Shown: positions 33,485-46,900 of the stretch, piece by piece | Position numbering within the stretch: position 1 is the stretch's first letter | Layout: each line of letters begins with the position of its first letter | Assembly (NCBI RefSeq): GCF_022458985.1 | Contig: NC_061773.1 | Location: 18,448,001-18,512,000 of the forward strand | Length of the DNA stretch: 64,000 bases | From: Mugil cephalus | Lineage: Eukaryota > Chordata > Actinopteri > Mugiliformes > Mugilidae | Reading direction: 5' to 3' | Notes under the pieces: model-generated | The model's database searches: none | What the model saw: only the letters and a program-made list of their open reading frames with translations | Told to the model about the DNA's origin: nothing | Position numbers and translations under genes: made by a program

Positions 33485-36400
33485 CTACTTGAAGTTGGCG
33501 TAGTCAGAAAAAGCGTCGATGTATTCCTGGACCACTTTGTAGCAGAACTCGTACTGCTCCTGGGGACGGGAGGAGGAGGGGGAGAAGGAGAAGAAAAGCC
33601 AAGTCAGCTGGAATTGCCAACATGTGACTTGGACTCACTTAGAGCAGAAACATCACACAGCTGGAGATTGTGTATCAAACTCAGGAGAAAATATATACAA
33701 ATAAATATATCCAAAAGTAAATCCAATCTGCACTTGCGACGGATAAGCATTTGCAAGCAAATGTACCAAAACCTTCCCAAAAAAAACCCCACTTTATATC
33801 CTCCCCAAAAGTAATGGTTTAATATTTTAGGTGTTGGTATATGAGTCCACTCTTTGAGGAGACGTGTGAGGTGTCTTAAAGGAGCGAACTGTTGTTTTCA
33901 CATGAAATGAACAAGACATGAGTTGGGAAGGTGCTGGTAGTTGGATTTATTTACCATCTGGTAACGGTGGCTAATGCTAACGCTAACCTAAACTACAACT
34001 CTTGACAACGAAGACAGTTTCTGTTTACAACTGTTGGTTTCAACTGGTTATTGGTTACTACTTTCAAATATAATCAACTTCTTTGTGATTATCTATATTT
34101 TTATCTTTTTTTCCAAAAACTAGTATGAGTCACAAAGACAATGCATACAACAATGGAAAACAAAAACAGTAGTGGCTATAAATCCTTAGGTAATCAAACT
34201 GCTATTTTCATAATTCATTCATGAATGTATTTTAGAAACATTATCGTGTCCAGCCTCTGTTAGCAGAGGGTCCATGTAATCACAGCAATTTAAAATCGTG
34301 GTAACAGCCTTATGAGAAGCCTGTTTGGAAGGAATTTAAGAGGAGTGGCGAATAGTGATGGGTATCGTTAATGTTGTATCTGACACTGATGCCGATTTTG
34401 AAACGGTGTCGGTGTTTAAAGAATGGAAATCATACCAAAATGGTGCCTTTTTATTTTCAAGGCATTTTGTGACCTGCAAATTGACCAGAATAAGATAAAT
34501 ACAACCAAGTCCAAGAAATAAATTAACCAATATAAAATAAAATTCACAACAAACTGTCATAATTATCATAATACAAACAGTTCGCAGCTTGTAAAAAAAT
34601 GCTATGCGTCGTCAGGTTTAATCAAATCCGAGCTGTTGCCTCCCTTGCACAATATCGCCTTCGACTTGTTGGAAGTTGTCGAGTCTGCATCTTTTGAGGT
34701 GAAGTACAGCCAAACTTTTGACTGTTTGGCCTTGATGTGAAGTCATGTGTAGCGTCGGCACAGCAACAGAGCTAAGGGGGCGCTAATTAAAAATTCAGTG
34801 GCACTGAAATCTGGTTACATCAGCACTGGTGCCATTATGGCAGCCAGTCACGGTTCTCATCCCTGGTGGTGATACCCTCTCATTTGGAAATAGTAGCGTC
34901 TAATAACCGTTCGCTTGATCTGATCATTTCTCTGTGGTAAGAAACACGACCTTTCTGTTCATGTTTGCACCACCTGGAATAAACATCAGATGACCTGATG
35001 CGTTTCCGGGAGAGACAAAAACACGATGGGAACCGAACAATGAGCAGCTCAAACAAGTATCTGAAAAGATGAATGATGCCGTTGAAAACGTGGGTCCATC
35101 TCAGTCATCTCCTTCGTCTGAATACGTGAAAGACAACTCCCCCCATCTGTTCTATGTCCACCAGATTCATCACTCTACAGTGGGCAGAACCACTTTGCAC
35201 TTTGCTGCTTTTATTTGAAGTCATTGTAAATGCTTAAATTACAAATGTGAATCAGAAACTGAAGAAATAAAGTACAATAAAAGCAGCCACTGTGAGGAAA
35301 GCGATTATTACTTCCACTCCACGTCCGTGTCAAAGCAAATCTAGCCGCCTGCTGATGTTGTCGTGTTTACTGAGCCTTACCAGTGTCTGCACCATGTGGG
35401 GTCTCTGCAGTCTGAGGCTCTTCACCGTCTGGAAGACATCCAGGATGCCTTCCGCCTTCACCCTCTCTAGAACTGTACTCAACGCACAGAAAGTCCCCGT
35501 TCGGCCGGCACCAGCACTGTAAACACACACACACACACACACACACACGGACAGAACTGTAAACTTCAACACTCGCCGCCGCACAAATAATACAGACATT
35601 TCTGGGCGCAGCCAAGGAAGAGGAGAACAATTCTTCCAAGTTGTTTTTTCCTGTGATTTAAAGGGCAGCAAACTTCAGACGTACAGTCTGTAGCATTTCC
35701 ACGAGCCCCGATGGCCGTTGGAACGTTTCCTGACATTTTCCAACGCTGGTGCGTGGAAGTTGAAAGGCTACTGTTCGTGTGACCATTTCTTGCGTCTTAC
35801 CTGCAGTGCACCGTGATGGGGTGGTTGCCAGACTGCTGCTGCTGTTTCTGCACTGCAGCGATTATGTTGATCATGCCTTTACCGTCCGCGGGGATGCCCA
35901 CCTCTGGCCAGCCGTGGAAATGGAACTGACGCACCGCTCGGGCCTTGTTCTCCTAAACGGAAAGGGGATGAAACCGATGCGTTGTTTAAAGGGCAAAGTG
36001 TCAGCTGCTGTAGCAGAGTATATACAGGAGTCCTGAAGTTAATTTCAACACTTTAAGACCTTCTCAATATTATTTAATACCTCACCGCCACTTTGAATTG
36101 TAACCATTTACATCAGTGACCCCTTTAACTTAACAGTTTTAGTTTGCAATAAAGACTATAGACCACTATCATACAACAGAATTCAAATAGTCTGGGAGAA
36201 TAAATCGAAGGCAAAGTTTGAACAAATGTTTAATGTATAAACACTAGGGCTGGGTGATATCGGGAATTTTGGTATCGATCTGTTACCAAGTAAATGCAGG
36301 GCTAATATCACCACTACTTTTTCTTGAAATGTCATGATCATTGAATAACTTCAGCCTTTAGTTAGCTGATTATAAAATACAGGACAAATTTTTTAGTCAA

Positions 36401-37863
36401 ATAAACCTGTTTCCATTAACTAACTACAATATAAAACAATTTATTAGTATGAAATTTAAACAACTCCCCTGTAGAAATTTCTACACACAGGTGTTTTAGA
36501 AAAAAAAAGTCATTAGTGCAAAAAAAGGAACAATGGAACAAAAATATAAATATGACATTGTCAACAACAACAATGGAAAATATAGTCAGTAACAGTGATC
36601 AGTTGAGCAAAATAAGAGAGGGAAATGTTAGAGGTGAGTCTTGCATCCTGAAGAGAGTCTCTTGTCTTCTCTTTTGAGTACTGGCACATTTCATTAACAG
36701 CATCAGTTCCAGCTGTGCAATGCTGCTGTGATGCTGTGACTCTGTTCATATCCACCTTTTACTACAGGTGGAGATGGAGAAGCTCCTGCAGACTTAGAGA
36801 GAAGCTGCGCTCACGTGAACTCTGTGACGAGTAATTTGCTGGACGTACAGAAGAGAAACTGTAACATAAGTATCAATCTCAGCACACTAGTATCAATCAG
36901 ATACTGATACTGGCCTTGGTATCGATACTACTGATATCGATATTTAGATCGATACGCCCAGCCCTAATAAAAACCTGTATAACACTTGCAAAAAGTTGCA
37001 TGTTGTTTGTGCCTCTGAATTTCCGCCCTCATACGTTCTGGTGCTCTCACAGATAATTAACAGACGTTTGGATGTTTCTGAATTTAAACTCAAAATTTAC
37101 CTCAAAAAATACCCTCAAATTTTAAGACCTAAGACTTTTTAATACTTTTTAAGGGTCTTAATGTCCCCAAAATTGAATTCTCAACTTTCAATACTTTTCA
37201 AGACCCAGCGGATACCCTGTGTGGTTTCCATCCTCTGTTAGAAATTGTGATGCGTTTCATTGAGCTCCTTCTTACCCTGTTGTTTGTGACTAGAAGGTCA
37301 CGCACTGTGTAGCTCTCGCTCTCCTCCTCCCTTTTAATCTCTATGGAGATGTCCCCGTAGACCACTGCTCCATCACTGGGCCAATACTGAGCACACTTTT
37401 CCTAAAGGACACAAGAGGGAAAAACTGAAGTAACAGAGCTCAACAACATCCTAAAGCTATACTTAATTTTATTGCAGTTTTAGTATCTAGATGTCTTAAA
37501 CCGTAGTGGTCATTACGGAGGCGAACTTATTCCAGCTCATTAATAATGAGCAAAGAAAGAAACCGACACCGAATCCGCCATGCTTCCTGGAAATAACCAA
37601 AATATCACATTCTGTCCATGAGGGACGGTTCAGTGATAAGATTTTCACTCTTGATTGTAGAAGTGGAAATCTTGTCTGGTAATAATTTATATCACATTTA
37701 ATTAAAGCCCAGAAATAAAGATGCTTTGGAAAACCAACTTATATATCAACATGTTATACAAGACTGCTGGCATCCAGTTAGCATTGACCCTAAAATCAAT
37801 GTTCTATTTTAGCCACGTATTGACCTGATATCTAATACTGGTGTTTGTATCCGCGCACACGCA

Positions 37864-37906
<43 letters not shown>

Positions 37907-40900
37907 GCCCTCTTTCCTCCAGCTCAGTGAGCATGACTATGGAGCAGCTCCTCCACTCCCAGATCATCCTCCAGAAGTCCTCTATGGTGTGCTGCAGGGG
38001 ACCTTGGCTCGCCATGTATGCGTCCTTCTGACGGTAGCCCTGTGACCAGACGGAGGACAATACGGGAAGGAAAAACGATAGATGGACAGGGAAAGGAAAG
38101 AAATAGAAAGGAAGGGTAGAGTTAAAACACCTGATCGATTGCTTGCATTAATGAAATGAAATGATCCACTCTCATCCAGCCACTTGCACACTCACATCAA
38201 TGAAAGAGGCATTGACGTAGTCCGTGTTCTCCTCTCCGCGTTTCACTGGAATGATCACTCTGTTGAACTCATCTGTTGGACACAAGGAGAAGCGTTTACC
38301 TTGATTGAATGAAATCTTTAAGGACTCATGCGTGTGTGGTTTCATTGCGCAACAAGGCATTTCCTCTTCGCGTGCAGGCACAGTTACACTGAATGCATCA
38401 CCGCCTCACACCTACGACCGCATCACTCACATGGAATGATCTGGAGAACCCTGTTCTTCTTCATGTTGACGGGCAGGTTGCCTGTTCTCATCTTGTCATT
38501 CTGAATCTTGATGGATGTCAGTTTCTAGAAATCACAAAATCAAAATGAATTTATTTATTTATTTATTTTTTTTTTGGTTGAAATTAGTCACATAAACCAG
38601 AGATCACAGGGGATTCACAAAACTTGTCTGATCTGAGATATTAATCAGTGTTGCGTGTGTCTCTCTACATGAACAATACGCAGGGCTTTAAGTATTGTGG
38701 CGTGTGGAGTTTGATAAGATAAGATAATACTTTACTGATCCTCACTGGGGAAATTCAAATGGTGGTCAAACAGTGACCAGAAAGAAATTAAATAGCGATT
38801 AGATCAACATTTAGAAAAAAAAGAAAATGTTGATGCAGGATATTTTCGATCTACCAATGGAATGAGAGTAACGCAGCTTTCCGTCTCCAAACTAACATCA
38901 CTAGCCAATCAGACGTAGGGTGGGGGTGGGGGGAGACCCAGCTGCAGCTGATGCTGCATTCAAAACAACTTGGGAAAAAAGAGTGTTTCAAATAAAACAT
39001 AGCTGCTGCACATATTTCTAATATTCAGCAAATGGTGACGATATACCAAACCTGTAACGTGAATGCTATCATATCGGAAGTCTGAAATTTCCAAGTTGGA
39101 ATATAGAATTTCTGAGTAATTGTGAAGGCATCATGTAAGCCAGCGTTTTGTCATCAAAGTCACTGTTGTCGGAAAGATGGAGAGTAAATTTATGAAGCTA
39201 GGAGAATGTGTCCTACCTACAAACAAAGGACATAAAAATACTAATAATTATTATAATAATAACAACTAATATTAAATGTTAGGGTGTAAATTTTGCAATT
39301 TAGAGTTGAACAAAACAAGACCAGGCTCAGTGGGGTTGCTGGATTCAAGTAGGGGAAGCTCCAAGGAAAAAAAGTTGGGAACCACTGACATAAACTGTTA
39401 ATGACGTGTGTGGTAGAAGGAAATTGGATACGGAGAGAAACGTCTCTTTGGAAGAATAAAACAAAGAGACGGACCTTGAATTCTGCCTCCAGGCCACTGC
39501 AGCCAGCTCCAGGTGAGGGGGCATAGAGTTTAGCCAAGTGGGACTCCAGAGAGGTCACCTCTAGTTCTGTGTCACCGTACAGGTAGTGCTCTAACAACGC
39601 CTGGAAGATGAAGACGTACTGCATCTGCGGGAGAGAGAATATGAAGACAATAAGCATCACATACATTTCTTTGCCAAGCTGTGTGCTGTAAGTTCATACT
39701 TTTACACAATGCTTGTTAACGTGTACTGGGTGTATTAACCCCGGACTTACATCTGTCTGCACCATCTGACTGCGCTGAGCTCTTATCCTGGTAACAAAGC
39801 CAAACACGTCCACCTTCCTCTCCGAGATCATCATGTCTAACATGGCATCGATCACGATGAAGGTACCTGTCCTCCCCACGCCCGCGCTGGCAGACAGAAA
39901 GAAGCTCGTGAGTTGTGTGTGCCATGCAGACAAACGCACCACAAAAAAAAAATAAATAAAAAAATCAAGATCAGTGGAAAGCCCCCGCCCACTTACCTGC
40001 AGTGAACAACAATGGCCCCAGCAAACTGTGGGTTGCAGGCCTTGACTTTCTTCAGGAACTTCAGCATGCCAATAGGAGTGAAGGGCACCCCGAAGTCTGG
40101 CCAGCTGGTAAAGTGGAACTGGGTGATAAGTCTTTGAGGCTTCTTCCCAGAGACGTCTCCCACCTGAGAGGGAAATAAGTCAGTGCATAGAACACACCAC
40201 GAAGGTTTACACGTACGTCACTCAAAATGAAATGAGAGAAAAAAAAATCCACATGTATTTATAAATTAGCTTTAGGTGTGTTCATGTTCCTTTATCAGGA
40301 ACGTTGTGCATTAACATCATGTTTGTATCAACCTTTTAACCCTGAATAAAATACTAATGAATCATTTGTGGTACCTGTTGGATGCAGAACTTGCGGATGG
40401 TGTAGTCCACCAGAACCATTGTGTCTTCTACAGATACTCGAATGTTCCCGTATGTCCAACAGCCCTGGTCCGGCCAGTACTGGGCACACTTGCACTAAAA
40501 GAAGAGAAACAGATATAGGACTGAGCACATGATTCCCTCTTAAAGTTTAGGGCAAGAGTCTTCAACGTTTTTCTGGCCAAAGACACCAAACTGATGGGAG
40601 ATTAAGCGGAACTAATACTGCAGCGTGCGTCTGGGATTTTACCTGGGGACTGAAAAGACTCTCACCCAATAGCTGGGAACCTGTCAGCATATAATATGCA
40701 GCCTTGTGATTGGCTCAGCAGTGATAGGGGCGGGGCCTACAGTGTTACAGGAGGCTTTGAACAGAAGATCAACAGGTCTCAGCTAGTGTGGTGCTCTGTG
40801 TGAAAGATAATGTCTTCTACCTCCATTTATCCCTTTACTAAGATAAACTGGATTCATGTTAATGTGTATTTCAAGGATTTAAAGTTGTGGGGGGAAAATT

Positions 40901-43900
40901 AAAAGAAAATATATATATATATGTAAAGGCACTAATTAACCAAAGATTTTGTGTGCCCTATTCAGTAGTTTAGTTTTATTTCATTCATTGACTGAACAAT
41001 TCAATATAAACATATTTCTAATACTAATGTAGGTATAGGATCAACTGTAGTTTAAATCAAAGTCTAGGCATGTCATCCTCTTTGTGTGAGGACACACAGG
41101 CTTAAAAATGTACAATTTAATTAACCATCTCCACTCTGTATATGTCCACATACATATATGTCCCAACACAAACGTCATGATGCTTGCTCACGCTACCCTA
41201 CCTCTTTTCTTTCCTTCAGATTGGTCACCATGACAATGGTGACTGTGTTCTGCTCCCATATCATCCTCCAGAAGTCATTTACTGTTTCCTCCTTTGGCCC
41301 TGAGGGATCCAGACAGATGCAGCATTAAAGACGATCAATATTCAGGCTTATTAATGAACATCAGCACAGTTTGTTTTTGCCACAACTGCATTTTTTTTGT
41401 GTGCGTGTGTGTGTTGACCTCACCTTGAGCTGCAATAAACTTATTCTTCTCTTGGTAACCCTGCACAAGATGGAGATTTTAAACAGATGTTGGGATGAGA
41501 CTCAATGAGAGGACATGATATTTAAAGCTTAATGTGACAGGGCAAAGCTGTTATACTGACGTTTATAAAGGAGGCATTAATGTAATCCGAGTCGGGGACT
41601 CCCTCCAGAGACAAGAGATGCACCCTGGAGTGATCATCTGGGAGAGGAAGCAGGGGACGTGTGAGAACAGCAACAAAGAAGAAATCCACAGACCGTACTG
41701 AAGCTAAGATCATCCTAATTCTTCCTACACTAAGAGCAGTTTAGTCTGAGATTATTACTCAAACTGTTCCTGTCAGCTGCTTCTAAAAACTTCAAGATGC
41801 AAATAATAATATGGTTTCACTGAGAGCTGCTTTAATAATGTGACTTACATGGCAGGATGTTCACATATCGGTTCTTTTCTTTATTCTCTTCCTTGGATGC
41901 GGCGTCGCATGATGCCTGGATGGGACACACTGGCAGTGCCTAAACAAAGACAATAACTCGTTTAGGTAACAGGGAGGAAGAAGGGAAACGTATCAGTCTC
42001 AAATATGATATGTTTGTAGAGAGCAGCATCATTTTGACTGATACAAACCACCACAAATACTTGTGGGATGCTTAAACAGCAACGCTTTGAAATATCACAC
42101 TCACTCTGCTTAATCCCTCACAACCAACTTTTGCATGTCATAAACCCACAAAACCACATACCTGTCAGATTAATTTTCCCTTTACATCAATGAGAATAAA
42201 TCTATTTCTACATATTTTCTTCCTACATATCTTTGCGAGAATGCCCTGGAGCCTAGCACCACATAGATGCAGGCCCAAGTTAAACCTTGTTCTCAGTACG
42301 TCATCAGGGGCCGTTTTGCTTGAGTGTGCCGTACATTAAACTCCTCTCTGAAGAGCTTGTTGTCATCAGCCATGCGCCGGTTCATTTCTTCCTCCAGTTT
42401 GTCGACGGGAAGGGGAGGGTATTTCCTGTTTGTGCTGGGGGAGCGAGCCAATAGCGGCACGCTCTGAAATTCTGCGGCGACAAGAAGGAAGGGAGGAGGC
42501 GGGAGCCAGGAGAAGGGGGGAAGGAACGGGAGGCAGGTGGAGATAAAGACACGGGATACAGGGTGAGAACATGACGGTGGAGCGGTCTTACATCATTCGA
42601 GTCTGACTTCATCGCACGCTGCCTTTTGTTACAATGTCCAGCAGAGGGCGACATGTGTCAACGCTGTGACTGTTGATTAGGTAATCGCACTGAACAAAAG
42701 CCTCCTTGCCAACAGTCAGCCAGAAAAATGTTATCAGCTTGAGGGGAGGAGGGGGGAAAGATCAATCGCGGCTTATCAGGAAAGAAGAAGAAGAAAAAAA
42801 ACTCAGTAACAAGTTTGGTCAGGACCACACTTGTATTTGCTGACAATACAAACATGCACAATAATGCACATCAGGATGTTTTTATTTATTTATTTATTTT
42901 TTTACCTGTATCATCTGATCGACCGTTGGTCAGTCTGAAGGAGTTGGAGTGGCTTCCTGCTTGCTTGTACTTCTTAAACCTGCCAATCAACAACAACCAA
43001 AGTAATAACAAATACAGACACAGCGGAATGCCAATCAGCCGTTGCCATGGCAACGTGAGCACCACAGGTCTTTCTGTGTGCGTGTGTGTGTGTGTCTAGA
43101 ACGACGGCTTTTCACCAACCTGAGCATGTAGAGGATGATGATGATGAAGATGATGACCAGCAGGGAGGACAGCGCCACCATCACGGCTATGATTGGCATG
43201 TCATCCGACTGGGTGTCGCCTGTAGACACAAAAAATGATTTCCATCAAATGATGCCTCAATTGGTGTGACAGCAAGATGCCGAAATTCCTTCACCGTTAC
43301 CAAACTACTCTCATATGAGGCCTTTAACACAAAAACTCGCCGACGTTCCCGACCCCAAAACTCAGTAGACCCGATCAATAAATTACTCAATCCGATTTCT
43401 GAACATTTTGGGACGTACGCTTCACTATCTTTGTGTGCAAGAGTTGTCTCAGAAGATTGACTCAGACTCGTGCCTCGAAGCTTATGAAGCTTCAGCTTAG
43501 TTCAACACAGAGACAAGAAAAACGGAAAACGGCCTGACTCTGTGCAAAGTCCGGAATCGGCAAAATAAACAAACAAACAAAAACAAAACTTGGCGTTTAC
43601 TCTATTGCACATAACCACTGACCAACATTGTGTTACGCTTATAATCAGTTACATTTTATTTAAATAGCGTCAACAACAACACAAACTGTTTCAAGACATT
43701 TCACAAAACCTGGCGTTTAACCCCCAGAGCAAGTATGACGTGTAATCGTGATACAACACAACTTGTGGCGTCCAACACATTAAGAGGGCGAGACAAGGCG
43801 CACCTCTTAGCTGAAACCCATTCCTCATGAAGCTGAATGAGAGGACGACAGGAGTGCACAAAGCTGTCATCAAAGCAGAAGGAGGCTACTTTGAAGAATC

Positions 43901-46900
43901 TAAAATATGTGGTTTGCTTAGTACATAATTATACGTGTTCCTTCTGCAACATAATGCAATGTAGAAAAAGCTGCCTCCTAAACATGGAGCTTCTGACTGT
44001 GTCCTGTGGAGTCTGGAAACAGAATGTTGTTAGTGGGGGGGTCTTTGGGCCCAGTGGGTTGAGGGGAGGGGCCTCTGTGGATCATCCCGCAGATACTTGA
44101 TCGGTTTGGGATCTAGTGAATTTGGAGGCCAGGTCAACACCTTGTGCTGTTTCTCATATGTTTTGAGTTGTCCCTAAAAGCATACTGTGTGTGTGTGTGT
44201 CAGGCTGCGTCGTGCTGGGGTTGACTACTAGCATCAAGGAGTGTCATCGCTGTGGGATGGTGGTGCCAGGTCTGATATAGGTGGGTTCTGCATGTCTAAG
44301 TAACTTCTACATGAATGTCAGGTCCAAACGTTTCCCAGCAGAACACTGAGCTGTCACAAGATGGTCAATGTTCACCTCACCTGTCAGTGGTTTTAATGTT
44401 GCGGCTGATCAGTATCTATCTCTCTATCTTAATAAATAAAATGATATTATTTATCATTATTTGTGTTTTTTGAATTGACCTCAGTCTCTTTGAAGACCAG
44501 TCTGTTTCTCTCTGTTCCATAACGGGCCACATCCATGTTAATATTTCATTGGCTTTTAAGAAGAGGGGGGGACACAAATGGAGAGAGCAACAGGCTGTAC
44601 CTCAGAGTGAGGAGATAAATCACAGTTTAACTGAGAGGGTCAACCCATAGCTTCTATAAATGGTTATACCCACACAAGGCGATGGCATCAAACACTGAAA
44701 CACGCAAGACGGTTGCTGTGAATTGAATATTAATCATTAAAAGCGTTATTCGCTTTCCAAATGTCATACCACAACATGTGTGGGCTAGTGCGATGCTACT
44801 GGAAAAGTACTGTGGGCGCCCAGGCTTACCATTACGACACGACGCAGGCCAAGTTATCTATTCTTTGCAATGCCTCCTGTAGTTCGGAATGGCTGACCAA
44901 TTTGTGTGTTTTTCCGTGATGCGCGCGCGTTGAAGGCAACTCTGTGGTCTTCCTGGTGACCTTTCAGCACGACAGTTGGAACAAAAGACACGAGGTTCGT
45001 CTGAACAACAACGAGTACGGTGCACAAAAACCTGGCTGCCGTTTGTGCGCTCGTGACTGGTCAGTAAGACACATTAGGGCGTAACAAAAGGAGAGATTTT
45101 CTAGAAAACCGCACATGGACACAATGCGACAATGGAAAGACAAAATCAGCTGTTCCATAGACCGCCTCAAAATTCAAGAAAGCTCTTAACACAGAGAACG
45201 CATCATTTGACTTCATGCTCTAAATGCATGTTCTAGGGGAAGTATTCAGCCCAGTTATGTTGCATTTCTGAGCACAATTCCTAGGGCTCTTCAGCGTTGT
45301 CCCTTGGACAATGTGTACATTGACACAGAGCGGGAGCGCGCCAGGTTGAGGGCATCATGTGGAACTGACGCAGCCTTGACGGATCTATGGCTATTTAGAA
45401 GCGCACACAGCTCCCCACACAGCCCTCAACACAAGGCTCACAGATGCCCCGGAGGGAGACAATAGACCAATGACATAACACCTAGGAACCCAAAGTGATT
45501 ATGTTATGTAACAGGCATGCCATATAGTGCTGTGCAGCCACATCTGCTCAATCCGTGTTGACCAGGGGTTAAAATAAGTCGATGCTTATCTGGAAATCCT
45601 TAGATATATTCTGTGTTTTTGTTTTTGTTTTTTTTTTTCTTTTGACAAAACATCCTGCAGCTCTTGCAGGATGACTCAAAAGACACCTGCTGCCATTACC
45701 TTCTATAATAAAACCATCGTTTCAAATCAGTCAGTGATATTTGATAATGATCTGTGTGTTTCTCTATAGTCATGTAACATGAATAATAAATGTCAAGGAA
45801 AAGGGTGGGGGAGTCATATTTCACTTACAGGGATATTACCAGGATGGTCAGTACACAGACACAAAGCTGAAATCCACTCGAAAGTTCCAGTATTTTCCTA
45901 AAGATTAAAGTATTGGAGCAAACTTCACATTTAACACACAAGCAGCATCGCTCAAATGAATTATGGGTTTACCTGCACAGTGTCAATTTCTATTAGTACA
46001 TGCTGCTTTCTTTAAACAATAGCATTGACTCATTAATATGACACTGTAAATACTAAACCTTCCCAACAATGTCCCTGATCTTAAAGTTGCTATGAAATGG
46101 CAAGTAGAGCGCAATTCGTTGTCACGTATTAAAGCATATTCTATAAAAACTGAGCTAGGGAGGCCGCCCCCTCACGAAAAGCCCAGTCTGCTCCGATTAC
46201 TTAGCTCCAATGGCCTGAGCTGGCCATTTGATGACTGAGGTCTGGTCAAAGCTAGACATGCAGGATCACTATGTGCGTTTACATGCAAAGCTTCATGGAG
46301 CTATGCTCCAAATTTGACTTTCTGAATGCGGTCCTTGTCCCAGTTTACATGCAACGGAGAAAATGGAATAACTGACGGGAACATGTCCTCCTCCTCCACA
46401 CAGCAGGTGGCGATATGCGTCAGGTTGACCTAATACATCATAATAATATAATACAATGTAATATGATATAATATATACAATAATAAACGACTGGAGTCGT
46501 TCATGCAGCAGACCGGCTTTTCCCTAAGATGCACGTTTCTGTGAGCTTCTACCTGCTCTGTTTACCCTCTACCTCTGCGACCAGTTTTCTTGGAAGTTTT
46601 TGTTCCGGGGTCATACACTAGTGCAGCAGTTGTGGAACACGCGCACAGGCGTCGACTAGTTTAACTCCAATTAAGGCGTATACATGTCGGTGAAAATCGA
46701 TTTCCAATCACATTATGTGGGTGTCTCAGTCGGATAAGGAGAACTCTGATATTAGTTGGAGTAACAAGTTTACATGCGCTTAAGTTGTGCTGTTAAAGTC
46801 AGATTCAGACAACCACTCGTTTTTTGTTTTTTTCATGTGCATGTAAACGGACTGACTTTTTTTTCAAACCTAGAGTTTGACTTTGATTGGAGCCAGAAAC

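Noticed and set aside
37905..38039. Fused domain-2 exon of ptpra (two exons in domain 1) as a lineage-specific intron loss
   Set aside because: From memory, mammalian PTPRA also has this 135-base exon undivided, so it is the family norm and not a new change.
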